In this document: in pieces, positions 39,504 to 47,160 of the stretch
Layout of the letters: each line of letters starts with the position of its first letter
Numbering within the stretch: position 1 is the stretch's first letter
Origin: Oscillospiraceae bacterium
GTDB lineage: Bacteria; Bacillota; Clostridia; Oscillospirales; WRJC01
NCBI GenBank assembly: GCA_009783265.1
Contig: WRHM01000011.1
Location: forward strand, 1-64,000
Length of the DNA stretch: 64,000 nt
Direction of reading: 5' to 3'
Notes under the pieces: generated by a model
Told to the model about the DNA's origin: nothing
The model's input: only the letters and a program-made list of their open reading frames with translations
Database searches by the model: none
Position numbers and translations under genes: made by a program

Positions 39504-39530
39504 TTAGCACTAAGCACACAAGAGTGCTAA
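39504..39530 (-). promoter_or_regulatory. CIRCE operator for HrcA
   Basis: A 27-base inverted repeat: TTAGCACTA, nine bases, GAGTGCTAA. The consensus arms are TTAGCACTC and GAGTGCTAA, so one position differs in one arm. It lies between the -10 box and the strong Shine-Dalgarno of hrcA, where HrcA would block initiation. Confidence 0.96.
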
Positions 39531-39541
39531 TCATATAATAA

Positions 39542-39570
39542 AATTTACCACTTTTTATTATATATGTCAA
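39542..39570 (-). promoter_or_regulatory. Sigma-A-type promoter of the hrcA operon
   Basis: On the minus strand TTGACA (complement of 39565-39570) and TAAATT (complement of 39542-39547) are separated by 17 bases. Transcription would start at or just inside the CIRCE element. Confidence 0.82.
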
Positions 39571-39660
39571 GAGAAATATTTTTTTATTATTGTAAAATAA
39601 CTGTGAACGCAAAAAAAAAATTAATAAAAATATGATATGATTTAAACGGGTGATAAATAA

Positions 39661-40578
39661 ATGATTTATAATTTTACAGAAAATCAAAAAAATAAAATAA
39701 TAGAAAAATGGGGAAATGATTTTTATTCAAAAATTTTGCGCGATATTGAGATATATTCGGGAAAATGGGGGTTATCTGATTTTGAATTTGTGGAATATTA
39801 TTCAATAAATTTTATATTCTTTTGCAAGTCTGGATTATATGGCGACTGCGTTTTAAAAATAGGCGGCAGTATTCAGGATTATGAATTTGTCGCCGAATAT
39901 AATATGCTGCGCGAATATAACGGTAGAAAATTTGTTAAAGCTTACGAAGGCGATATAGATATAGCAAATAAAAAGAAAGTCATGCTTATTGAGCGTTGTA
40001 TACCCGGAAAAAGACTGGCAGAAGAAAAATCTTTTGAAAAAAGATTAGCCGTATTTTCAGAATTATATAATGGACTGCATATAGAACCGAAAAATACTGG
40101 GATTTATGATTCTTATGAAAAATGGGTATGCGATGCCGCGGAAGAATGCATAAACAGCCAAAAAGATTTAAAAGAAATGGGTGTTCAAATGCAGAAAGCT
40201 AAAAATATATTTCTTGAAATATATAAAGATTATAATAAACAAATGCTTCTGCATATAGACATATTCGGCGACAATATTGTGAGCGATAACGGAAATTACA
40301 GGCTTATTGACCCTAAAGGAGTTATAGGCGACCCTGTATTTGAAACAGGGCAATTTATTTTCAATGAATGCTGTGAAAACAGCATAGAGCCTGAAAAAGC
40401 GGAAATAATATTTGATTATCTTGAAAAAAGTTTAAATATCCCGGAAAAAATTTTAAGATATTGTTTTTATATAGAAACTATAAGATTTATATGTTATTAT
40501 ACGGCAAAATACGGAGCGGAACAATTTGATATTGACAGGGCAAATTTTGCGGAAGCTGTGATGAATAAAGAAAAATAA
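39661..40578 (+). CDS. APH(6)-like aminoglycoside/hydroxyurea kinase family protein
   Basis: 305 residues of the kinase fold of streptomycin 6-phosphotransferases (PF04655 type). The catalytic stretch LLHIDIFGDNIV has the family's H-x-D and N. It is followed by RLIDPKGVIGDPVFE, nearly the same as the IDPKG-V-GDPAFE signature of APH(6). The N-lobe lysine is in GDCVLKIGG. Whether it confers resistance or phosphorylates a cell metabolite cannot be judged; distant homologues are common in Clostridia. It is divergent from hrcA, with GGTGAT before the ATG. Confidence 0.75.
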   Translation: MIYNFTENQKNKIIEKWGNDFYSKILRDIEIYSGKWGLSDFEFVEYYSINFIFFCKSGLYGDCVLKIGGSIQDYEFVAEYNMLREYNGRKFVKAYEGDIDIANKKKVMLIERCIPGKRLAEEKSFEKRLAVFSELYNGLHIEPKNTGIYDSYEKWVCDAAEECINSQKDLKEMGVQMQKAKNIFLEIYKDYNKQMLLHIDIFGDNIVSDNGNYRLIDPKGVIGDPVFETGQFIFNECCENSIEPEKAEIIFDYLEKSLNIPEKILRYCFYIETIRFICYYTAKYGAEQFDIDRANFAEAVMNKEK

Positions 40579-40582
40579 AAAA

Positions 40583-40608
40583 TAGGGGCGACCCTTGCGG
40601 TCGCCCTC
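40583..40608. repeat. GC-rich palindromic intergenic repeat, copy A
   Basis: TAGGGGCGACC-CTTGC-GGTCGCCC forms an eight-base-pair hairpin (40586-40593 with 40599-40606). Nearly the same sequence occurs at 48587-48611. It sits between convergent genes and may help end transcription. It is likely a dispersed element of this genome. Confidence 0.8.
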
Positions 40609-40643
40609 TGCGCGTAAATTATTTATATTTTTGTTTTAGAATT

Positions 40644-41855
40644 TTAATTTCTCCATTCCAAAAATTCCAATCCGACCCCGTTTAAATCTTCGACTATAAA
40701 TCGTATTGCTCCAAACCCGGAATCATGTATATCCGATATTTTATCCCAGCCTGCTTTTATTATTCTTTCCCGTATTAATTCAAGCTGCCTGTTACTTACA
40801 ATTATAAAAAACGAACACTTTGTTACCGGGCTATTTTCCCCTGCTTTGCGTAGGTGAAAACTCGTTCCTCCTCTATATGGATAACCCTCGTTCTTGAAAA
40901 CATGAACTATATCGTGACCTGTATCTTCTCCGCCGCCGTCCCAGCCAAGATATTTTTTATACCAGTTCACCGTGTCCGGAACAGACTGCACGTATAGAAC
41001 AGTTTCGACAGATTCTATATATCCGCCTGTGCCGAGATAAGCGGCAACGTCGCGCATAACATTGTGAGTATCTTCAAATTCATATAATACGCCCCAGTCG
41101 CAGCCGGATAAAATCTGTATATATTCGTCGTAAGACAATTTCCCGCCGCACTCTACCGTAAATTCGCTCCCTTGTTCCACTTTTGCCAATTCGGACAACA
41201 CTTCGCTTGAAAATTTTTCGTTGTTTTTCGCGCATTTCAATAATGAGTTCAACCCATTAGCTGACATACGCGACACAACATGGATACCTAACTCTATTAA
41301 TTTTGCCGTTGACATAATTTCTTTTTTCCTTTCTTGATTTAAATTATAAATGTTTAATGAAGAGGCTGATTTTTCTGATTCAGACAAAAGATTTTCAAGT
41401 TTTTTTCTTGCGTCGTAAAGACGGCTCTTGACAAGTTTTTCGTTGATTTTTGTAAGCGTTGCGATTTCTTTTACGGTAAACTCTGCGAAATATTTCAAAA
41501 TCACAAGATTTTTGTATTTATCTTCAAGAATATCAATCGCGGAATACAAATTGTCATATTTTTTTATATTGTCCGGTTTGCTTGATATATTTTCTATATC
41601 AAAACACAAACTGTTCGAAATATTTTTATTTTTATTTCTGTAAAATAACTTTATTTCGTTGTTGCATATAGTAAATATCCATGCGTCGAAAGAATCGATT
41701 TGTTTCAAATTTTTTATATTTATAAACGCTTTAGTAAAAGTGTTCTGGGTAATATCCGCGGAGTCGTGGTTATTTTTTATTGTTTTTACGCAATGATAAA
41801 AAACTTTCGCGTAATATAAATCGACTAAACTTGAAAAATCTTTTAAATCAGCCAT
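40644..41855 (-). CDS. ECF-type sigma factor fused to a glyoxalase/VOC-like domain
   Basis: 403 residues in one frame. Residues 1-165 are sigma-70 region 2 (LVDLYYAKVFYHCVKTIKNNHDSADITQNTF, SFDAWIFTICNNEIKLFYRN) and region 4 (VKEIATLTKINEKLVKSRLYDARKKL). Residues about 181-280 are an unassigned alpha/beta region. Residues about 282-403 look like a VOC/glyoxalase domain (SVETVLYVQSVPDTVNWYKKYLGWD; IRFIVEDLNGVGLEFLEW). ECF factors with C-terminal ligand-binding extensions are known; I do not recall this combination. An internal ATG (residue 181) behind AAAGGA could make the C-terminal part separately. No anti-sigma gene is nearby. Confidence 0.8.
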   Translation of the reverse strand: MADLKDFSSLVDLYYAKVFYHCVKTIKNNHDSADITQNTFTKAFINIKNLKQIDSFDAWIFTICNNEIKLFYRNKNKNISNSLCFDIENISSKPDNIKKYDNLYSAIDILEDKYKNLVILKYFAEFTVKEIATLTKINEKLVKSRLYDARKKLENLLSESEKSASSLNIYNLNQERKKEIMSTAKLIELGIHVVSRMSANGLNSLLKCAKNNEKFSSEVLSELAKVEQGSEFTVECGGKLSYDEYIQILSGCDWGVLYEFEDTHNVMRDVAAYLGTGGYIESVETVLYVQSVPDTVNWYKKYLGWDGGGEDTGHDIVHVFKNEGYPYRGGTSFHLRKAGENSPVTKCSFFIIVSNRQLELIRERIIKAGWDKISDIHDSGFGAIRFIVEDLNGVGLEFLEWRN

Positions 41856-41949
41856 AAAAATTTATCCTCCTGCAATATAGATACAAAAAAATCAAAAAAG
41901 TTGGATTATTTTAAATATATTTTATTATATTATAAGGATAAAATATTAA

Positions 41950-42462
41950 ATGAATAAAAATAAAAAAGAATTAATCACGATAACGCATCCGTTCGAGCCT
42001 GTTTATGATTCGCATTCGAAAATATTGATTCTGGGTACGATGGCATCGCCGAAATCAATAGAATACGGGTTTTTCTACGGCCATCCGCAAAATAATTTCT
42101 GGCGTGTTCTGGCAAATATTTTTGATGTTGGATTACCTGAAAGTATCGACGACAAAAAAATTTTATTACTCAAAAATAATATCGCGGTCTGGGATGTTCT
42201 GCATTCGTGTCAAATATCCGGCGCAGACGACAGCAGCATAAAAAATCCCGTCGTAAATGATTTTTCTGAAATTTTAGCAAAATCAAAAATCAAAGCAATT
42301 TTTACGGCAGGGATGACCGCGACGAAAATATATAATAAATATTGCTTTGAAAAAACCGGGATTTCTGCGATATATCTGCCGTCAACAAGTCCGGCGAACC
42401 GAAAATATTATAACTTTGACAGTTTAGTGAAAGAATATAATATAATAAAAAAATATTTATAA
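41950..42462 (+). CDS. DNA-deoxyinosine glycosylase (hypoxanthine-DNA glycosylase, UDG superfamily)
   Basis: A 170-residue protein of the Mug/UDG superfamily, family 6 type. The first motif is ILILGTMASPKSIEYGFFYGHPQNNFWRVLANIF, where the GTMASP-S and YGHPQN-FW pattern matches hypoxanthine-DNA glycosylases. The C-terminal motif LPSTSPAN forms the second half of the site. It would remove deaminated adenine (hypoxanthine) from DNA as the first step of base excision repair. It is a stand-alone gene with a terminator immediately downstream. Confidence 0.88.
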   Translation: MNKNKKELITITHPFEPVYDSHSKILILGTMASPKSIEYGFFYGHPQNNFWRVLANIFDVGLPESIDDKKILLLKNNIAVWDVLHSCQISGADDSSIKNPVVNDFSEILAKSKIKAIFTAGMTATKIYNKYCFEKTGISAIYLPSTSPANRKYYNFDSLVKEYNIIKKYL

Positions 42463-42497
42463 TAACTGTATTTGTAAAATTAGTGCAGTTATTTTTT
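42461..42497 (+). terminator. Terminator after the glycosylase gene
   Basis: AATAACTGTA pairs with TGCAGTTATT (one G-T) around a 13-base loop, followed by TTTT. The stem begins at the stop codon. Confidence 0.72.
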
Positions 42498-42615
42498 AAA
42501 TAATTATAAATATGTCTTGAAATGTTTTATTATATATGTTAGATTATAATGGGGCGGGATTTTTATTTATAAAAATTTTAATATAATATATAATAAAGTT
42601 TGGAGGTAATTTCGT

Positions 42616-44145
42616 ATGGATTTACAAAAGAGACTCGATTTTATCGCGGAAGTAAAGAAAAAAATTTATAAAAGCCCGGAATCCGGAAATGAAGCGAAAA
42701 AGACTGCGATTTCCCGAATGAACGCTTTATTTGACGAAGGGACGTTTGTTGAACTCAACGCATTCGTAAAAAAAAGGCTTAATGAATTTCCCGAAAATAA
42801 AAACAAAAGCATAGAATATGAAGGGATTGTTTCGGGTTACGGTTCAGTCGGAGGACGGCTTGTTTTCGCGTATTCGCAGGATTTTTCTAAGATTTCGGGA
42901 GCTTTAAGCGAAGCGGGAGTTAAAAAAATTCTTGCGGTTTATGATATGGCGGAAAAAAACGGCGCGCCTGTAGTTTCGGTTTTTGATTCTTCCGGAGTAG
43001 TTGTGACAGAGGGGATAGACGTTTTGTCGGGATACGGTGAAATTATTAAAAAAGCCTCGGTTTTGTCCGGAATTGTGCCGCAATATTCTGTAATATGCGG
43101 GACTTGCGCCGGCGGGGCGGCGGTTATTGCCTCGATTTCTGATTTTATATTTATCGAAAAAAACAACGGTAAAATATTTATAAATTCCCCGTTTATTATA
43201 AAAAACAAAAATGCAAATAAAACGGAAAATTTTGATGAAAATATAGGAAACGCGGAATTTGCGGCTGAAAACGGCCAGTGCGCGAAAATTGCAGACGGCG
43301 AGGATGAATTATTTGCTTCTATGAAAAATCTAATGGAATATATCCCGTCGAACAATTTTGACGAAAATGTATATATTGACGCTGAAGACGACGCGAACAG
43401 GTTGAACGAAAATCTTGCGGATTTCGTATTGACTGAAAAATATGATATGAAACAGGTTATAACAGAAATATCGGATAATAATAAATTTTATGAAATTTAT
43501 GAAAATTATTCGGCAAATATTTTATGCGGTTTTATAAGCATGGCAAACACAACAGTCGGGGTCGTCGCAAATCAGCCGAAAGAATTAGACGGAGCGATTT
43601 GTCCGGGCGCGTGCGACAAAGCCGCAAGATTTATATATGTTTGCGATAATTTTAACATACCGGTTTTGACTTTAGTTGATACTGAAGGTATGATTATATC
43701 AGAAAAAGCCGAAAAATCGCAGTTTAGTTTATACGCGGCGAAATTAGCCTCGGCTTATGCTTACGCGACTGTCCCGAAAATAACGCTTAATATCGGCAAA
43801 TCATACGGAACGGCTTATACAATTATGGGTTCAAAAGGTTTGGGTATAGATATAGTTATGGCTTATCCTGCCGCGCAAATCGCTGTACTCCCGTCTGAGA
43901 CGGCAGTCGAAATAATTTACGGCGATGATATTATGAAAGACCCTGACCCTGCTAAAAAACGCGCGGAATTAACGGAAATGTGGGAAACAGAAAAATCCTC
44001 GCCGACAGAAGCGGCGGCAAACGGCAGCATCGACATGATAATTGAGCCGGGCCAGACAAGGCAAATGATAACTTCGGCAATTTTACTGTTACAGTCCAAA
44101 AGAGAGACAAGACTGCCTAAAAAATATAATAAACTGCCGTTTTAA
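42616..44145 (+). CDS. Acyl-CoA carboxyltransferase subunit (12S / MmdA-like)
   Basis: 509 residues of the crotonase-fold carboxyltransferase family, with both halves present. N-terminal markers are SRMNALFDEGTFVELNAFV, GTCAGGAAVIASISDFIF and a GY-GSVGGR segment. C-terminal markers are PKELDGAICPGACDKAARFIY, LTLVDTEGM and GSKGLGIDIVMAYPAAQIAVLPS. It moves the carboxyl group between an acyl-CoA (methylmalonyl-CoA, glutaconyl-CoA or similar) and biotin on the carrier protein encoded downstream. The N-half is less conserved than the C-half. The substrate is not determined. First of the decarboxylase cluster, with GGAGGT before ATG. Confidence 0.86.
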   Translation: MDLQKRLDFIAEVKKKIYKSPESGNEAKKTAISRMNALFDEGTFVELNAFVKKRLNEFPENKNKSIEYEGIVSGYGSVGGRLVFAYSQDFSKISGALSEAGVKKILAVYDMAEKNGAPVVSVFDSSGVVVTEGIDVLSGYGEIIKKASVLSGIVPQYSVICGTCAGGAAVIASISDFIFIEKNNGKIFINSPFIIKNKNANKTENFDENIGNAEFAAENGQCAKIADGEDELFASMKNLMEYIPSNNFDENVYIDAEDDANRLNENLADFVLTEKYDMKQVITEISDNNKFYEIYENYSANILCGFISMANTTVGVVANQPKELDGAICPGACDKAARFIYVCDNFNIPVLTLVDTEGMIISEKAEKSQFSLYAAKLASAYAYATVPKITLNIGKSYGTAYTIMGSKGLGIDIVMAYPAAQIAVLPSETAVEIIYGDDIMKDPDPAKKRAELTEMWETEKSSPTEAAANGSIDMIIEPGQTRQMITSAILLLQSKRETRLPKKYNKLPF

Positions 44146-44173
44146 TATAATTTAAAAGGGGTGAATATATATT

Positions 44174-44572
44174 ATGATCGATAAATTTATAAATGACTTG
44201 ATTGAACTGCCGTCAGACCCAAGCTTTTTAGACAGGCTTTTATTCGGGGGAAAAGTTGCACTTATAGGTATGGCGATAGTTTTTGCCGTTTTGATTTTAC
44301 TCTGGATTATATTAGAATTATTCGGATATATAAGCAATAAAATTATAAATAAATCTGATAAATCAAAAAAATCTGATGTTATTGTAGGGGACGGCGTCCC
44401 CGACGTCCCGATAAAAATAGAACAAAACGAGAACGAAATTATAGAGGCAGAAGAAAACGAAGAAGAATTGATTGCAGTTATAACAGCGGCGGTTGCTTCT
44501 GTTTTAGATAAACCTGTTTCGGGATTCAGGGTTGTTTCTTTTAAACAAAGAACCGGTTGGAAACAAATATAA
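44174..44572 (+). CDS. Sodium-pump decarboxylase gamma subunit (OadG family)
   Basis: 132 residues with one membrane helix (about 26-50: VALIGMAIVFAVLILLWIILELF, read from the sequence in shortened form). A charged linker follows, then a short C-terminal VITAAVASVLDKP-x-x-GFRVVSFKQR segment typical of OadG-like proteins. It anchors and assembles the membrane decarboxylase with the beta subunit. It lies 28 bases after the carboxyltransferase and 44 before the biotin carrier, in the usual gene order. Confidence 0.82.
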   Translation: MIDKFINDLIELPSDPSFLDRLLFGGKVALIGMAIVFAVLILLWIILELFGYISNKIINKSDKSKKSDVIVGDGVPDVPIKIEQNENEIIEAEENEEELIAVITAAVASVLDKPVSGFRVVSFKQRTGWKQI

Positions 44573-44616
44573 GATATATATTAATTTTATGTTATTGAAA
44601 GGATTTAAATAAATTT

Positions 44617-45009
44617 ATGAAAGAATTTTTGATAACCGTAAACGGAAAAACATACGAAGTCCAAGTCGAGGAAACAGGGGAAAAACCGTCGGTTAATCCG
44701 ATACCTGTGCCAAAATCTGCGCCTAAAGTCGCGCCTATGCCTAATCCGGCAACGCCTAAGCCTGAAGTGAAACCCGTATCGTCAGGAGCGGCAGGCAAAA
44801 CGGTTATAAAAAGCCCGATGCCCGGAGTTATCGTGAAAGTAAACGTAAATACCGGAGATACTGTAAAATCCGGCACTGTTTTATGCGTTCTGGAAGCTAT
44901 GAAAATGGAAAACGAAATCATGGCCTCGGAAAACGGCGTAGTCGTTTCTGTAAATACTTCAAAAGGCGCGAATGTTAATACAGGCGATATACTTTTAACA
45001 ATAAATTAA
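44617..45009 (+). CDS. Biotin carboxyl carrier subunit of the decarboxylase
   Basis: 130 residues. The N-terminal strand KEFLITVNGKTYEVQVEE is typical of these carriers. A Pro/Ala-rich swinging linker (about 25-60) precedes the biotinyl domain. The biotin lysine is K96 in LEAMKMENE. It shuttles carboxyl groups between the carboxyltransferases and the membrane beta subunit. It is the only biotin domain seen in the cluster, since the 5S-like subunit at 47161 lacks one; the two transferases may therefore share it. Confidence 0.94.
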   Translation: MKEFLITVNGKTYEVQVEETGEKPSVNPIPVPKSAPKVAPMPNPATPKPEVKPVSSGAAGKTVIKSPMPGVIVKVNVNTGDTVKSGTVLCVLEAMKMENEIMASENGVVVSVNTSKGANVNTGDILLTIN

Positions 45010-45054
45010 ATTTGTCCCAAATCAAAAATTTTAGAGAGGTGAAATAATAAATAA

Positions 45055-46254
45055 ATGGGAATAATCAAAGATTTTTTAACCCAGACCGGAATAGGCGTTT
45101 TAACTGAAAATCCTGAATTTTTGATAAAGACTTTAATTATGTATATTATAATAGGCATATTATTTTATCTTGCGATAGTTAAAGAGTTTGAGCCTTTATT
45201 GCTTCTGCCCATAGCTTTCGGTATGCTTATCACAAATCTTCCGGGAGCGGAACTTTTTCACAGCGAATGGTTTATGGTTACAGACGAACCTGTGAATTAT
45301 ATTAATATTTTAAATAAAGGCGGGCTTCTGGATATATTATATATCGGCGTAAAGGCGGGATTATACCCGGCTTTGATATTTATCGGCGTGGGAGCCGGTA
45401 TTGATTTTGCGCCGCTGATTGCAAATCCGAAAACGCTTCTTCTCGGAGCGGCTGGGCAGTTCGGAATTTTTATGGCGTTTATCGGGACAATATTGCTTGG
45501 TTCGTTTATTGCCGGATTTGATTCTCATGTTGCGGGAGCTATAGGAATAATCGGCGGAGCGGACGGCCCTACGGCTATATTTGTCACAAAAATACTCGCG
45601 CCTGAATATCTTGGGCCGATAGCGATAGCGGCATATTCTTATATGGCTCTTGTTCCGTTGATTCAGCCGCCGATTATGAAGGCTTTTACGTCTAAAAAAG
45701 ACAGAAAAATAGTTATGAAAACTTTAAGGCCGGTATCAAAAGTAGAACAAATCGTTTTTCCTATAATTGTTACTCTGATAGTATGTTTTATAGTTCCGCC
45801 GGCGTCTTCGCTTATCGGTTCTCTAATGCTGGGGAATCTTTTAAGGGTATCGGGGGTAGTTGACAGATTATCCAGAACAGTTCAAAACGGGCTTATGAAT
45901 ACAATAGTGGTATTTCTGGGAGTATCGGTCGGAGGAACGGCAAGCGCGATGACTTTCCTTGCTCCGGAAACTTTATTGATTATATTCTTAGGATTATGCG
46001 CATTTATTTTCTCGACTTTTGGCGGAGTGATATTCGGCAATTTAATGTGCAAGATTTCAAAAGGCAAAATAAATCCGTTAATTGGCTCCGCGGGAGTTTC
46101 AGCCGTTCCTATGGCGGCAAGGGTTTCACAAATCGTCGGACAGAAAGAAAACCCCAACAATTTTTTGTTGATGCACGCAATGGGACCTAATGTCGCGGGG
46201 GTTATCGGTTCGGCCGTTGCCGCAGGGGTATTTTTGACGCTGTTTAAGGCGTGA
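45055..46254 (+). CDS. Na+-translocating decarboxylase beta subunit (OadB/MmdB/GcdB)
   Basis: A 399-residue polytopic membrane protein with about nine to eleven hydrophobic segments. The family core is clear: FIGVGAGIDFAPLIANP, GIIGGADGPTAIFVTK, YMALVPLIQPPIMKA and late GVSAVPMAARVSQ. It decarboxylates carboxybiotin and exports Na+ ions, storing the decarboxylation energy as a sodium gradient. The Asp in GGADGPT lies in the ion path of the family. It follows the biotin carrier by 45 bases, with AGAGGTGA upstream. Confidence 0.96.
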   Translation: MGIIKDFLTQTGIGVLTENPEFLIKTLIMYIIIGILFYLAIVKEFEPLLLLPIAFGMLITNLPGAELFHSEWFMVTDEPVNYINILNKGGLLDILYIGVKAGLYPALIFIGVGAGIDFAPLIANPKTLLLGAAGQFGIFMAFIGTILLGSFIAGFDSHVAGAIGIIGGADGPTAIFVTKILAPEYLGPIAIAAYSYMALVPLIQPPIMKAFTSKKDRKIVMKTLRPVSKVEQIVFPIIVTLIVCFIVPPASSLIGSLMLGNLLRVSGVVDRLSRTVQNGLMNTIVVFLGVSVGGTASAMTFLAPETLLIIFLGLCAFIFSTFGGVIFGNLMCKISKGKINPLIGSAGVSAVPMAARVSQIVGQKENPNNFLLMHAMGPNVAGVIGSAVAAGVFLTLFKA

Positions 46255-46303
46255 TAAATATTAATATGGGGGATAGTTATTAATATTTTGGAGGCGGGTA
46301 GTC

Positions 46304-47116
46304 ATAGATATTAAAAAAATAAAAAGACGAATATACAGGATTTTACAATCGGATGAAAATAATTATAGTCCCAGTATGATTTTCAACTGGTCAATTATAG
46401 TTCTCGTTGTTACAGATGTTTTTACAACTATAATTGAAACATTGTCATTATCTGAACGGGTATTGCTTGTTTTTAATATTTTCGAAATTTTTACAGTCAT
46501 AGTTTTTACGATTGAATATATATTGAGAGTTTGGACGGCCGATTTAATTTATAAGCAAAAAAATCCGTTAAAAGCTCGAATTAAATATGCTTTTAATTTA
46601 ATGATGATAGTAGATTTTATGGCTATCGCACCTTTTTATTTGCATTTTATATTTCCTATCAGCGCAAATATATTCCGGGTGTTCAGAGTTTTGCGAATAT
46701 TGAGGCTTTTAAAAGTAAATCACTATGTAAAAGCCCTGTCTCATGTCGGAGACGTATTAAAACGAAAAGCTTTACAGCTTTTTATTTCGATGCTTATAAT
46801 TTTTACGCTTATGATAGTAGCATCGATTTTAATGTACACAGTAGAACACGACGTCCAGCCTGAAATATTTCCGAACGCTTTATCGGGTTTATGGTGGGCG
46901 GTCACTACTCTTTCGACAATCGGGTACGGCGATATTTATCCCGTTACGGTTTTAGGGAAAGTATTCGGCACGCTCTTTTCGCTTTTAAATATAGGGCTTA
47001 TCGCCGTTCCTACCGGTATAATTTCAGCGGGGTTTATCGAAAATACGCCGGAAAAGTCTAAAAAACGAAAAAATAAGCGTTTTTGCCCGTATTGCGGCGA
47101 AAATATAGAAGAATAA
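46304..47116 (+). CDS. Voltage-gated K+ channel-like protein (six TM, Kv type)
   Basis: An ATG at 46376 would give 246 residues. The frame stays open upstream, and GGAGG at 46290-46294 points to a start near 46304 (codon ATA) or 46310 (ATT), adding about 24 residues (IKKIKRRIYRILQ) like normal Kv N-termini. Counting from 46376: S1-S6 all present, the S4 voltage sensor RVFRVLRILRLLK (101-113), the selectivity filter TIGYGD (181-186) and a single CPYC pair (237-240) at the C-terminus. It should conduct K+ in response to voltage. It sits inside the Na+ pump cluster, 50 bases after the beta subunit. Confidence 0.86.
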   Translation: MDIKKIKRRIYRILQSDENNYSPSMIFNWSIIVLVVTDVFTTIIETLSLSERVLLVFNIFEIFTVIVFTIEYILRVWTADLIYKQKNPLKARIKYAFNLMMIVDFMAIAPFYLHFIFPISANIFRVFRVLRILRLLKVNHYVKALSHVGDVLKRKALQLFISMLIIFTLMIVASILMYTVEHDVQPEIFPNALSGLWWAVTTLSTIGYGDIYPVTVLGKVFGTLFSLLNIGLIAVPTGIISAGFIENTPEKSKKRKNKRFCPYCGENIEE

Positions 47117-47160
47117 TTTTATTTTAATATAAAAAATTCACAAGAAAGGGATTAAAATAT

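Noticed and set aside
39469-39687. Hydrophobic 72-codon frame on the minus strand upstream of hrcA
   Set aside because: It spans the hrcA promoter, CIRCE and ribosome-binding site, and is out of frame with hrcA.
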